Source: Micromonospora halotolerans
Lineage (GTDB): Bacteria; Actinomycetota; Actinomycetes; Mycobacteriales; Micromonosporaceae
Direction of reading: 5' to 3'
NCBI RefSeq assembly: GCF_032108445.1
Contig: NZ_CP134876.1
Location: 434,001-498,000 of the forward strand
DNA: 64,000 nucleotides
Under the pieces are notes generated by a model. The model made no database searches. It saw only the letters and a list, made by a program, of their open reading frames with translations, and was not told the origin of the DNA. Position numbers and translations under genes: made by a program. This document shows, in pieces, positions 17,821 through 27,400 of the stretch; the first letter of the stretch is position 1; each line of letters opens with the position of its first letter.

Positions 17821-18870
17821 ATGCGTGCCGTGATCTTCGACGAGTTCGGTGCCCGGCCCGAGGTCCGCGACGTCCCCGACCCGGTGGCGCCGCCCGACGG
17901 CGCGGTCATCCGGGTCGAGGCGACCGGGTTGTGTCGCAGCGACTGGCACGGCTGGCAGGGGCACGATCCCGACATCCGCCCGCCGCACGTGCCCGGGCAC
18001 GAGTTCGCCGGTGTCGTGGCGGCGGTCGGCGCGGGCGTCCGCGACTGGCGGGCCGGCGACCGGGTCACCGCGCCCTTCGTCTGCGCCTGCGGGCGGTGCC
18101 CCACCTGCCTGGCCGGCGACCAGCAGGTCTGCGAGCGGCAGACGCAGCCCGGCTTCACCCACTGGGGCTCGTTCGCCGAGTACGTGGTGGTGCGCCACGC
18201 CGACGTCAACCTGATCCGGCTCCCCGACGAGCTGGACCACCCGACCGCGGCGGCGCTCGGCTGCCGCTTCGCCACGGCCTTCCGGGCCGTGGTGAGCCAG
18301 GGACGGGTGGCCGCGGGCGAGTGGGTGGCCGTGCACGGCTGCGGCGGCGTGGGCCTGTCGGCCGTCATGATCGCGGCGGCCTGCGGCGCGCGGGTGGTGG
18401 CCGTCGACATCTCCCCCGGCGCGCTGGACCTCGCCCGGCGCTGCGGGGCGACGGTCTGTCTGGACGGCGGTGCGCTCACCGGCCCCGGCGCGGTGGCCGC
18501 GGCCGTCCGGGAGGCGACCGGCGGCGGCGCCCACCTGTCCCTCGACGCGCTGGGCAGTCACGCCACCTGCGCGGCGTCCATCGAGGGCCTGCGGCGGCGC
18601 GGCCGGCACGTGCAGGTCGGCCTCCTCCCGGCCGCGCAGGGTCGTCCGGCGCTGCCCATGGAGCTCGTGATCGCGTACGAGCTGGAGCTGCGGGGCAGCC
18701 ACGGCATGGCGGCGCACGCCTACCCGGAGCTGCTCCGGCTGGTCACGGCCGGGGTGCTGCGCCCCGGCGAGCTGATCACCCGGACCATCGGCCTCGACGA
18801 GGTGCCCGACGCACTGTCCACGATGGACGGCCCCGCCGCGGGCGGGATGTGCCTCATCGCCCCGCGCTGA
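17821..18870 (+). CDS. Zinc-dependent alcohol dehydrogenase (MDR family)
   Basis: A 349-residue medium-chain dehydrogenase. The catalytic zinc ligands are Cys38 (GLCRSDWH) and His60-Glu61 (PGHEFAG). The structural zinc cysteines are Cys90, Cys93, Cys96 and Cys104 (CACGRCPTC, then VC). The NAD(P) fold has GCGGVG at 173-178. The ATG at 17821 is used because GTGTGAGG lies 9 nt upstream; an ATG three codons earlier has no room for a ribosome site. It follows merR by 49 nt. Probably oxidises an alcohol or reduces a small aldehyde; the substrate is unknown. Confidence 0.88.
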   Translation: MRAVIFDEFGARPEVRDVPDPVAPPDGAVIRVEATGLCRSDWHGWQGHDPDIRPPHVPGHEFAGVVAAVGAGVRDWRAGDRVTAPFVCACGRCPTCLAGDQQVCERQTQPGFTHWGSFAEYVVVRHADVNLIRLPDELDHPTAAALGCRFATAFRAVVSQGRVAAGEWVAVHGCGGVGLSAVMIAAACGARVVAVDISPGALDLARRCGATVCLDGGALTGPGAVAAAVREATGGGAHLSLDALGSHATCAASIEGLRRRGRHVQVGLLPAAQGRPALPMELVIAYELELRGSHGMAAHAYPELLRLVTAGVLRPGELITRTIGLDEVPDALSTMDGPAAGGMCLIAPR

Positions 18871-18926
18871 GCCGGCGTCGGACCGCCGGGGCTGCGGTGG
18901 GCCGCGCCGCCTGCCAGAGTGAGGGC

Positions 18927-19496
18927 ATGTCGGAGATCGGCACCAGCGATTCGAGCGACGGCAACGCGTCCGTGCACATCGAGCCCTACGACGACCGATG
19001 GCCGCAGCGCTTCACCGCGGAGGCCGCTCTGATCAGCCGGACCATCGATCCCTGGATCACCGGCGGCATCCACCACATCGGCAGCACCGCCGTACCGGGG
19101 CTCGCCGCCAAGCCGGTCATCGACATCATGGTCGGCGTCGCGGACCTGGCTTCGTCGCGTCCCTGCATCGAGCGGTTGGAGCCCCTGGCGTACTGCTACT
19201 GGCCCTACCGCGCCGAGGTCATGCACTGGTTCTGCAAGCCACGCCCCAGCCACCGGACCCACCACCTGCACCTGGTGCCGACGGGCTCACCGCGCTACCT
19301 CGACGTCCTGGCGTTCCGGGACCACCTTCGCGCCCGTCCCGACGCCCGCGCTGACTACGAAGCGCTGAAGCGGGACCTGGCACGCCGCCACCCGAACGAC
19401 CGGGAGGCGTACACCGAGGGCAAGACGGACCTGATCGGGCAGCTGACGGAGGCGGCCCGGGCGTACGGCCGCGGACCGGTCCGGCGTCGGGACTGA
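18927..19496 (+). CDS. GrpB/UPF0157 family protein
   Basis: A 189-residue cytoplasmic protein. IEPYDDRWPQRF followed by HHIGSTAVPGLAAKPVIDI is the GrpB-family (UPF0157) nucleotidyltransferase-like core, with the GS and D-x-D-like positions expected of this fold. The C-terminal helices (about 130-180) are conserved in length. The molecular function is unsettled in the family. It stands alone, and its end converges on the large secreted protein. Confidence 0.85.
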   Translation: MSEIGTSDSSDGNASVHIEPYDDRWPQRFTAEAALISRTIDPWITGGIHHIGSTAVPGLAAKPVIDIMVGVADLASSRPCIERLEPLAYCYWPYRAEVMHWFCKPRPSHRTHHLHLVPTGSPRYLDVLAFRDHLRARPDARADYEALKRDLARRHPNDREAYTEGKTDLIGQLTEAARAYGRGPVRRRD

Positions 19497-19535
19497 AGCG
19501 ATTCCCGACCCTGGACCGGTCCGCGACCGATCGGC

Positions 19536-22500
19536 TCAGCTGACGGTCACCGAGACGGTCCGCGGCGGCTGCTGCACCTGCCCGTACGTGTCGACGCCCC
19601 GGATCGAGACCGTGTAGGTGCCCGCCGGGATCGCCGGCGAGGTGTACGCGAAGTTCGACCCCGGGGAGCCCGGGCTGGTGAGGAAGGACGCGATCCACGG
19701 GAAGTTGCCCGGGGTGCCCGGCGTGCTGAACGTGCCGGCCGCGTTCATCCCCTGACCCGCGCTGTTGGAGATCTGGATCTCCACGCGGAGCATCCCGACG
19801 TCGTCGACGGCGCGGCCGGTGACCACGATCCGGCCGCCGGTGTAGGCCTCGCCCTCCACCGGGGTGATGCTCGGCTCCAGCCGCGGGTCGAGGTCACCCG
19901 GGTAGACCAGGTACCGGGCGGTGGCCCCGGAGGTCGAGCCGTCCTGCTGGCCCGCGGTGTCGACGGCCCACGCCTCGACGCTGTACTCGCCCTTGGTCGG
20001 CAGGTCGATCGACAGGGTGAACGCGGTGCTCGTCGCGCCCGGCGCGGCCAGCGTGGCGTTCACGGTGGCGAAGGCGGCGGCCACGGTGCCGTTCGGCTGC
20101 ACGTACCGGCCGGTGTCCAGGTCGCGCAGGGCCACGCGGACGCTCTGCACGCCCTTGTCGTCGGTCGCCGTGCCGGCCAGGTTGAGGTGCAGCTGGTCGA
20201 CGTTCTGGTCGACGCCGGTGACGCTCAACCGGCCGTCCGGGAAGGCGTCGCCGGGCACCTGCGCCGTGATGCTGAGCCGGCCCTGGCTGCTGCCCGAGGT
20301 CGTCAGGCCCAGGCTGTCGGTGGCGCGTACCCGGAAGTCGTAGACGCCCGGGGTGAGCGGCACGCTGGTGAACGACCAGGCGTACGACGCGGCGTTGAGG
20401 TTGGTCGGGGAGATCCGGTAGTAGGCCGCCACCGAGTCGGCGCCCCACGTGCCGTCGGCGGCCAGCGCCTCCCGCGTGGTGTTGTTGCGCAGGTAGATCT
20501 CGACCGACCGGACGGCGTCGTCGTCCTGGGCGGTGCCGGCGAAGGTGACGGTGCCGCCCGGCCCGACGGTGACCGGCGCGGCCGCGGTCGGCGGGGTCAT
20601 CGCCACGGGCGCGGTGATGGCGACGGTCGGCGGGACGCCGGTCGACGAGACGGTCCAGTCCCGGGTGTCGCCGCGCAGGTCGCTCTGGCCCGCGGTGTCG
20701 GTGGCCGTGGCGGTCATCTTCCACTGGCCCTCGATCGGCAGGGCCACCTCGAACTGCCAGGTGGTCGACAGCGCGCCGATCACGTCCGGCTCGCCGCGGA
20801 AGGTGTTGTAGACCGGCGCCACCGATCCGTCGTCCTGGAGGTACCGGTTGTCGGGGGTGCGGAACGAGTAGGTCAGCGCGCTGACGCCCTTGTCGTCGGT
20901 GGCCGTGCCGGTGGCGACGAAGGTCTTCGTGGCGAGCAGCCCGCCGGGCGGCGAGTCGATCCGCGTCGACGGCGGCAGGTCGTCGAACCGGAACGTCTCG
21001 ATCTTCTTGGCCGCCTTCGTGGGGTCGCTGGTGCTGTTGCGGCCGAAGGTCTTCGCCTGGATCTGGTAGGCGCCGGAGGGCAGCGACACCGGGAGCGTCC
21101 ACGTGGTCGAGGTGGCGTTCACGGCGGCGACCGTGGCGTTGATGCTGTTGGCCGCGCCCCACGTCGTCAGGTTGTCCTGGAGGTACTGGCTGGTGTTCCG
21201 GTTCTGTATCTCGATCTGGACCCGGGTGACGCCGGCCGGGGCGAGCGCCTGGCCGCCGAGCGTGAACGACTCGTTGGCCGGCTTCACCGCACCCTCGATG
21301 GGGGTGACGATGGTGGTGTCGACCGCCGCCGGCGCCGGCACCGTGTTCAGGTCGAAGAAGCCGACCCGGCCGACGGTCTTGCCGCCCTTGACGTTGCCGT
21401 CGCCGCCGACGATGAGGCCGCGCGCGGTGGCCAGCATGGCCTTCTCGCCCTCGTAGGAGTTGGAGCCGGGGTTCCACTCCAGCGCCGTGCCGGTCGTCGG
21501 GTCGAGCGCGCCGAGGTGGTCGCGGCGGACCACCTGGTCGCCGAGGCCGTAGCCGCTCAGACCCTGGCCGGTGCCGTACCCGACGTTGTCCAGACCCGGC
21601 CAGGGGACGTTGGAGGTCGGCGACTCCTGCCAGCTGAAGTGGCCGCCCACGTACACGGCGGTGGCGGTGATGGCGACCGAGTAGACGCTGTCGAAGTGCC
21701 GCGACACCCAGAGCGGCTGGACGTTGTCGGTCCCGGTGAGCGGGTACGCGATGGCGGTGTCGTTGATCGGCGGGCGGTCGCCGCCCGAGCCGCTGGTGAC
21801 GACGAAGTAGGAGTCGTCCGGCGCGATGTCACCGGCGAACACCCGCTGGATGCCGCCGACGAAGGAGAGGTTGTCCTCCCAGAGCCGGGTACGCCACGGC
21901 AGCAGGGCCTTGGTGGCCGTGTTGACCAGCGCGACGCCGTAGCGGTCCTGGCCGGCGATCTGCCGGCCGGTGTGGACGACGAGCAGCTTGCTGCGGTCGT
22001 GGGTCAGCTTGAGCTGCTGCACGGTGAGCATGCCACCGACCCCGATGCCGCCGGTGAGCGGCAGGTTGAAGCCGGTGTCCACGGCGCCCGTGGTCGGGTT
22101 GAGCGCGACGAGGCCGCTGCGGCTCACCCCGTTGACCGTGTTGAACTGGCCGCCCACGTAGACCGCGGTGGTGCTCACGGCCAGCGCGGTCGCGCGGGCG
22201 TTCGCGGTCGCGGTGAACGCCGCGACCGGCGCACCGGTGGTCGGGTTGAGCTTCACGATCTTCCGCTTCGTGACGCCGCCGACGGTGTTGAAGGATCCCG
22301 CGACGTAGAGCGCCGACCCGTCCGGCGAGGCCTCGACGGCCTCGACGGACCCGTCGAACGTCGGCTTGAAGCCGGTGTCGACCTTCCCGGTGTCCAGGTT
22401 GTACGAGGCCAGCGACTTCTGCGCGATGGCCGTCCCGCCGACGTTGGCGATCGACGTGAAGGTGCCGGCGATGAAGACCCGGTTGCCGATCACCTCCAGG

Positions 22501-22775
22501 TCCTTGATCTCGCCGTTGGTGATCCGCGGCGTGTCGGTACGCGGCGCCGTCGGCACCAGCCGGGTGTCCCCCGGCACCACCTGCGCCGCCGTGGCGACCG
22601 TGCGCGCCGCGCCGAGCGCGGCGCCGCCGCCCGTCGCCGCCGCGCCGGTCTTCGCGACGGTTCCGGCGCCCGTGGCGGTGAGCTTGGTCGCCACGGTGCC
22701 CGCGACCGCCGGTACGCCCATCACCACGACGGCCCCGGCGACCAGACCCGCGACGGTGCGACTCCAGACCTGCAT
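19536..22775 (-). CDS. Large secreted beta-propeller/Ig-like repeat protein
   Basis: A 1,079-residue exported protein. The start is the ATG at MQVWSRTVAG, with AGGGAG 8 nt upstream; a signal peptide covers about residues 1-26 (AVVVMGVPAVAG). Residues about 75-480 hold DUF5122/delta-60-like propeller repeats with a recurring pattern V-x-V/I-G-G-x-F-N-T-V-(G/N)-G-V, each followed by LNPTTG. From about 500 to the end are four or more Ig/fibronectin-like modules, each near 110-130 residues. They carry motifs such as ATDDKGV and TDTAGQ and residues typical of cell-surface adhesion modules. No catalytic motif was found. It probably acts in cell-wall-associated binding, but this is inferred. Confidence 0.75.
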   Translation of the reverse strand: MQVWSRTVAGLVAGAVVVMGVPAVAGTVATKLTATGAGTVAKTGAAATGGGAALGAARTVATAAQVVPGDTRLVPTAPRTDTPRITNGEIKDLEVIGNRVFIAGTFTSIANVGGTAIAQKSLASYNLDTGKVDTGFKPTFDGSVEAVEASPDGSALYVAGSFNTVGGVTKRKIVKLNPTTGAPVAAFTATANARATALAVSTTAVYVGGQFNTVNGVSRSGLVALNPTTGAVDTGFNLPLTGGIGVGGMLTVQQLKLTHDRSKLLVVHTGRQIAGQDRYGVALVNTATKALLPWRTRLWEDNLSFVGGIQRVFAGDIAPDDSYFVVTSGSGGDRPPINDTAIAYPLTGTDNVQPLWVSRHFDSVYSVAITATAVYVGGHFSWQESPTSNVPWPGLDNVGYGTGQGLSGYGLGDQVVRRDHLGALDPTTGTALEWNPGSNSYEGEKAMLATARGLIVGGDGNVKGGKTVGRVGFFDLNTVPAPAAVDTTIVTPIEGAVKPANESFTLGGQALAPAGVTRVQIEIQNRNTSQYLQDNLTTWGAANSINATVAAVNATSTTWTLPVSLPSGAYQIQAKTFGRNSTSDPTKAAKKIETFRFDDLPPSTRIDSPPGGLLATKTFVATGTATDDKGVSALTYSFRTPDNRYLQDDGSVAPVYNTFRGEPDVIGALSTTWQFEVALPIEGQWKMTATATDTAGQSDLRGDTRDWTVSSTGVPPTVAITAPVAMTPPTAAAPVTVGPGGTVTFAGTAQDDDAVRSVEIYLRNNTTREALAADGTWGADSVAAYYRISPTNLNAASYAWSFTSVPLTPGVYDFRVRATDSLGLTTSGSSQGRLSITAQVPGDAFPDGRLSVTGVDQNVDQLHLNLAGTATDDKGVQSVRVALRDLDTGRYVQPNGTVAAAFATVNATLAAPGATSTAFTLSIDLPTKGEYSVEAWAVDTAGQQDGSTSGATARYLVYPGDLDPRLEPSITPVEGEAYTGGRIVVTGRAVDDVGMLRVEIQISNSAGQGMNAAGTFSTPGTPGNFPWIASFLTSPGSPGSNFAYTSPAIPAGTYTVSIRGVDTYGQVQQPPRTVSVTVS

Positions 22776-23025
22776 CCAGTCAACTCCCTGTGAACGCCCG
22801 AGACGGCACCACCGGGTCGGTCCCCGGCAACGTCCACCCGCCCGCGTGCCGGACGTCACCGTAGAAGGCAGGGTCCTCTCGCGGTACCGCGCCGCACCCG
22901 GATTCCACCGCACGGCCTCAATTCCGGCCACACCGGCGTGCCACCCCACCTTCCGATACCGGCCCGCTCCCCCGATCGGATGGCGGGGCCCTGCTCACCG
23001 GAGCCCTCGCCGCCTGATCGGCGGA

Positions 23026-23928
23026 TCAACCGGCCGGATCGACGTGGTCGCGCCAGGAGTGTCGCGGCTCGTAGCCCAGCACCCGGCGGGCCTTGTCGAT
23101 GCTCAGCAGCGTCTCGTGTTCGCCGAGTTCCCCGCGGATCTCGACGTCCGGGTAGACCTCGGCCATCAGGGCGGCGCTGGACCTGGTCATCACGGTGTCG
23201 GCGTTGGCGATGATGAAGACGTCGGCGCCGGGGCGGTTGTGGGCGAGCGCCCGCTCGACGGCCCGGGCGCCGTCGCGGGCGTCGATGTAGCCCCAGAGGT
23301 TCCAGCGGCGCAACCGCGGGTCGGCCTGGAAGGCGGGGAATCCCGCGTAGTCCTCGACGTCCATCACGTTGGAGAAGCGCAGGCCGACCATGACCAGCTC
23401 GGGGTCCCAGCGGCAGAAGTGCCGCGCCATCTCCTCCTCGAGGGTCTTGTTCAGCGAGTAGGTCGACTCCGGGCGCGGCGGGTACTCCTCGTCCACCGGC
23501 GCGTACGGCGGCGGGGTGTCGAACGGCAGGCCCAGCACGGTCTCGCTCGACGCCCACACGACCCGCTTGATCCCGGCCGCCCGGGCGGCGGCGAAGACGT
23601 TGTACGTCGCGGCCGAGTTGTTCGCGAAGGTCACCGCGTTGGGCAGCAGCCCGGGCGCCGGGACCGCCGCCAGGTGCACCACCGCCCCCACACCGCCGGC
23701 GTGCTCGTCGGCGCCGCCGGTGAACGCCTCCACCACCTGCCCGTAGTCGGTGAGGTCGACCAGGAGGAACTCGCCGTCGACGTCACGCGGGTCGCGCCCG
23801 CCGGCGCGGTCGACCGCGAGCACGTCGACGCCCGCCGCGCGCAGGTGCGCGACCACGGCGCGACCGAGCTTTCCGGCCGCGCCGGTGACGACGACACGCC
23901 GGGGAACTTCTGCTTCGAGACCACTCAT
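23026..23928 (-). CDS. NAD-dependent epimerase/dehydratase family oxidoreductase
   Basis: A 300-residue extended short-chain dehydrogenase. The NAD-binding loop is TGAAGKLG (15-22), and the catalytic Tyr-x-x-x-Lys is Y157SLNK161 with an upstream ASSET serine. The overall pattern (HLAAVPAPG, SNVMDVEDY, WGYIDARD) resembles uronate dehydrogenase-like and nucleoside-sugar epimerase-like enzymes. The ATG at 23928 was chosen over GTG 23934 because GGAGG lies 8 nt upstream. It is divergent from the NRPS operon. A role in that pathway is not supported by anything beyond position. Confidence 0.8.
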   Translation of the reverse strand: MSGLEAEVPRRVVVTGAAGKLGRAVVAHLRAAGVDVLAVDRAGGRDPRDVDGEFLLVDLTDYGQVVEAFTGGADEHAGGVGAVVHLAAVPAPGLLPNAVTFANNSAATYNVFAAARAAGIKRVVWASSETVLGLPFDTPPPYAPVDEEYPPRPESTYSLNKTLEEEMARHFCRWDPELVMVGLRFSNVMDVEDYAGFPAFQADPRLRRWNLWGYIDARDGARAVERALAHNRPGADVFIIANADTVMTRSSAALMAEVYPDVEIRGELGEHETLLSIDKARRVLGYEPRHSWRDHVDPAG

Positions 23929-24493
23929 GGTCACATCCTCCCCCGCGCCCAGGACCGGTCATGCGGTGCGATCCCGTGACCACGTGACGGCGCCTCCGCG
24001 TCCCGCCCGCCACTGCCTCAATTCATCACCGAACTGCCGGAAATGCTCATTGCGCGCCCGTCCCGGGAAATCGCCGCCGGCCGCCCTGTTCACCACAACC
24101 GGCGCCTGCCTCAAGTCGACATAGGAGAGGCACAGCCGCATAGAGAGGATATGGCCGTGCGCATCCGACCAAAACCGCGCCGACAGGACAGCCACGGCCC
24201 GGAGTCGGATTGTCAACAGTGGCGCCCGCAAGCCGCGACAGGGCCGGAGGCACCGCCCTCCGAGCCAGCCCGGGGAGGTCAAATCCCCTGGTACGGGCCG
24301 TGCCGCGCCGTCGCGGAGGCGACGTCGACGGGCCCGTGCAGTCGCCTAGGTTACCGCCGCCGAAAAAATAGACGAACGTGCGAGGCCGTCGGCCGAACGC
24401 ATCGACGGCCGTCCGATCCGGGGATCCCGCCGAAGATCACGGCTGCCGATGATGTGGACAGGAAATTCCTATCGAGGGATCTGCACCTGTCTT
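23929..24493. other. Divergent intergenic region before the NRPS/PKS operon
   Basis: About 565 nt between the epimerase gene and the NRPS start, with no convincing gene. It is less GC-biased than its flanks and includes an A6 run near 24365. A weak inverted repeat (GGGGA-GGTCAAA-TCCCC, with partly matching outer GCCC/GGGC) lies near 24273-24302. It must carry the operon promoter, but I cannot assign -35/-10 boxes with confidence. No regulator gene is encoded here. Confidence 0.5.
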
Positions 24494-27400
24494 ATGAAAA
24501 CACTGATCACAAGGGTCGAGGCCGGCAATTTTCTGGCCGATGCGGCCCCTGCTCCAGCCTCCGCCGCGCAACGCCAGATGTGGCAGCTGAGCCGCCTCGA
24601 CCCGGGGACGACCACCTACCTCGTGCCGCTGGCGTACCGGCTGCACGGCCCCCTGGACGTGCCGGCTCTGTCGGCCACACTCGACGACCTGGTCGCCCGG
24701 CACGCCGCCCTGCGCACCACCCTCGCCCCGGCCGCGGACGGTACGCCCGGCGACGACGCCGCGGCGGTGCGCCTGGTCCAGGTGGTCCACGAGGCGCGTC
24801 CCGGGCTCCTGCGGGTGCACGACCTGAGCGGGCTGCCCACCTGGCAGCGCGACCAGGAGCTGCGGGCCCGGACGCACGCCGAGGCGCACAGCCCGATGGA
24901 CCTGGAACGCGGCCCCGTGGTGCGCGCCCTCCTGCTGCGCTGCGCCCCGCAGGAGCACGTCCTGCTGCTGACGTTCCACCACGTCGCGGTCGACGAGTGG
25001 TCGCTGGGCATCCTCCACGACGAGTGGGAGCGGCTCTACGCCGCGCACCGCGCGGGGCGGCCGGCGCACCTCGACCCGGTCGACACCGACTGCCGCGACC
25101 ACGCGGCCCGGCAACGGGACTGGCTGCACGGTCCGGAGGCGGCTGCCCAGCTCGACCACTGGCGCGAGCAGCTCACCGACGCGCCGGCCGTGCTGGAGCT
25201 GCCCACCCGCGGGCCGCGGCCCGCCGTGCCCTCCAGCGCGGGCGCCACCCTGTCCGTGCCGCTGGACGTCCCCGGCGAGACGCTCGCTGCGCTCTGCCGG
25301 CGGATGCGGGTCTCCCCGTACATGGTCATGCTGGCCGCGCTGCCCGTGCTGCTGGCCCGCTGGACGGGGCAGCGCGACATCGTGGTGGGCACGCCCGTGG
25401 CCAACCGGCGGCGGCCCGACACGCAACGGCTCGTCGGGCTGCTGCTGAACACCGTGGCCGTCCGGGCCCGGCTGGACGACAACCCGTCGTTCGAGACGCT
25501 GCTCGGGCGCGTGCGCACCGCCGCCCTGGACGGCCTGAGCCGGGAGGAGCTGCCCTTCGGGACCGTGCTGGAGGCGCTGCGCCCGCCCCGCCGGCCCGGC
25601 TTCACCCCGCTGTTCCAGGTGATGTTCGTCTACGGCCGCGAGGCGACGCCCCCGCGCCTGGACGACCTCGAGGTCACCCCGGTCGAGGTGCCGATCGACA
25701 CCGCCAAGTTCGACCTCACCGTCTCGGTCCGGGAGAACGTCGACGGCCTGCGCACCGCGCTGGAGTACCGCACCGAGCTGTTCGACCGCGACGCCATGGC
25801 CCGCCTCGCCGGGCACTTCCAGACGCTGCTGCGGTCGCTGCTGGCCGACCCGGGCGCGCCGGTCGGCGCGGCCGCCATGCTCACCCCGGACGAGCTCCGG
25901 CAGCTCGTCGGCGAGTGGAACCGCACCGCCACCCCCGCCGAGCCCGACGAGCTGGTCCACCTGCTGATCGAACGGCAGGCGCGGGAGACGCCGACCGCCG
26001 TGGCGGTGACCGACGGCGACGCGGCGCTGAGCTACCAGGAGCTGCACGCCCGGGCCGAGGCGCTGGCCGAGACGTTGCGCGGGCGGGGCGTCGGCATCGG
26101 CAGCCTGGTAGGGGTGCTCCTGCCCCGCGCCGTCCCGTTCGCGGTGGCGGTCCTCGCCGTGCTGCGGACCGGCGCGGCCTACGTACCCATGGATCCGGCC
26201 AACCCGCCGGCCCGGCTGCGGCACCTCATCGCGGACGCCGCCGCCCCGGTCGTGCTCACCTGCGCCGAGCTGGCGCACCTGGTGCCCGACGGCACGGCGC
26301 TGCCGGTGCCGGGTCCCGACACGCCGGTCCCGGCCACCGAACCGGCTCGGGCTGCCGGCCCGCGGCGGCGTGCCCGCCGCCCCCGGCAGCCGTCGGCGGA
26401 CGACCTGGCGTACGTCATCCACACCTCCGGCTCCACCGGCCGCCCCAAGGGCGTCATGGTCACCCACCGCGGCGTCTGCAACTACGTGCGCTGGGCGGCC
26501 CAGGCCTACCGGCTGCGGCCCGGCGACGTCGTCCCGCTGCACTCGTCGATCGGGTTCGACCTGACCGTGACGAGCCTGCTGGTCCCTCTGGTCAGCGGGG
26601 CCACCGTGCGGATGATCGGCGAGCACCTCGGCCCCGAGGCGCTGGGCGAGGCGCTGCGCGAGCAGCGGACGCCGTTCGGGCTCGTCAAGATCACTCCGGC
26701 GCAGCTCGACCTGGTCCGCCACCAGCTCCGCCCCGCCGAGCTGGCCGGCCGCACCCGGTGCTTCGTGATCGGCGGCGAGAACCTGCGCGCCGACCAGGTG
26801 GCGCCGTGGCGGGCCCACGCGCCCGGCACCGCGCTGGTCAACGAGTACGGGCCGACGGAGACCGTGGTCGGCTGCGCCGCGTACGAGGTCGACCCGACCT
26901 CGCCGGACGACGGCTCCGTCCCCATCGGCCGGCCGATCGCCAACACCCGGTTGTACGTGCTCGACGGGTGGCAGAACCCGGTCCCGGCGGGCGCGGTCGG
27001 CGAGCTGTACGTCGGCGGGACCGGTGTGGCCCGGGGTTACCTGCACCAGCCGGGGTTGACGGCCGAGCGGTTCGTCCCGGATCCGTTCTCGGCCGTCCCC
27101 GGCGCGCGGCTCTACCGCACCGGCGACCTCGTCCGCCTGCGCCCCGACGGGCACCTCGAGTACCTCGGCCGCACCGACCGCCAGGTCAAGCTGCGCGGCT
27201 ACCGGGTGGAGTGCGGCGAGGTCGAGGCGGCCGTCCGGCGCTGCCGGCCGGACCTCGACGTGACGGTGCACCTGCGCCGGGACGACCCCGACGACCCGCG
27301 GCTCGTCGCGTACCTCGCGGGCGCGGCGGAGGCCGACGTCGCGGACCTCCGGGCGGCGCTCGCCGCCGACCTGCCGTCCTACCTGGTGCCCTCCGCGTTC

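Noticed and set aside
20187..22793. A long plus-strand open frame opposite the secreted repeat protein
   Set aside because: Low-complexity Arg/Gly/Val-rich translation with no motif; the minus strand has the signal peptide and clear repeats.
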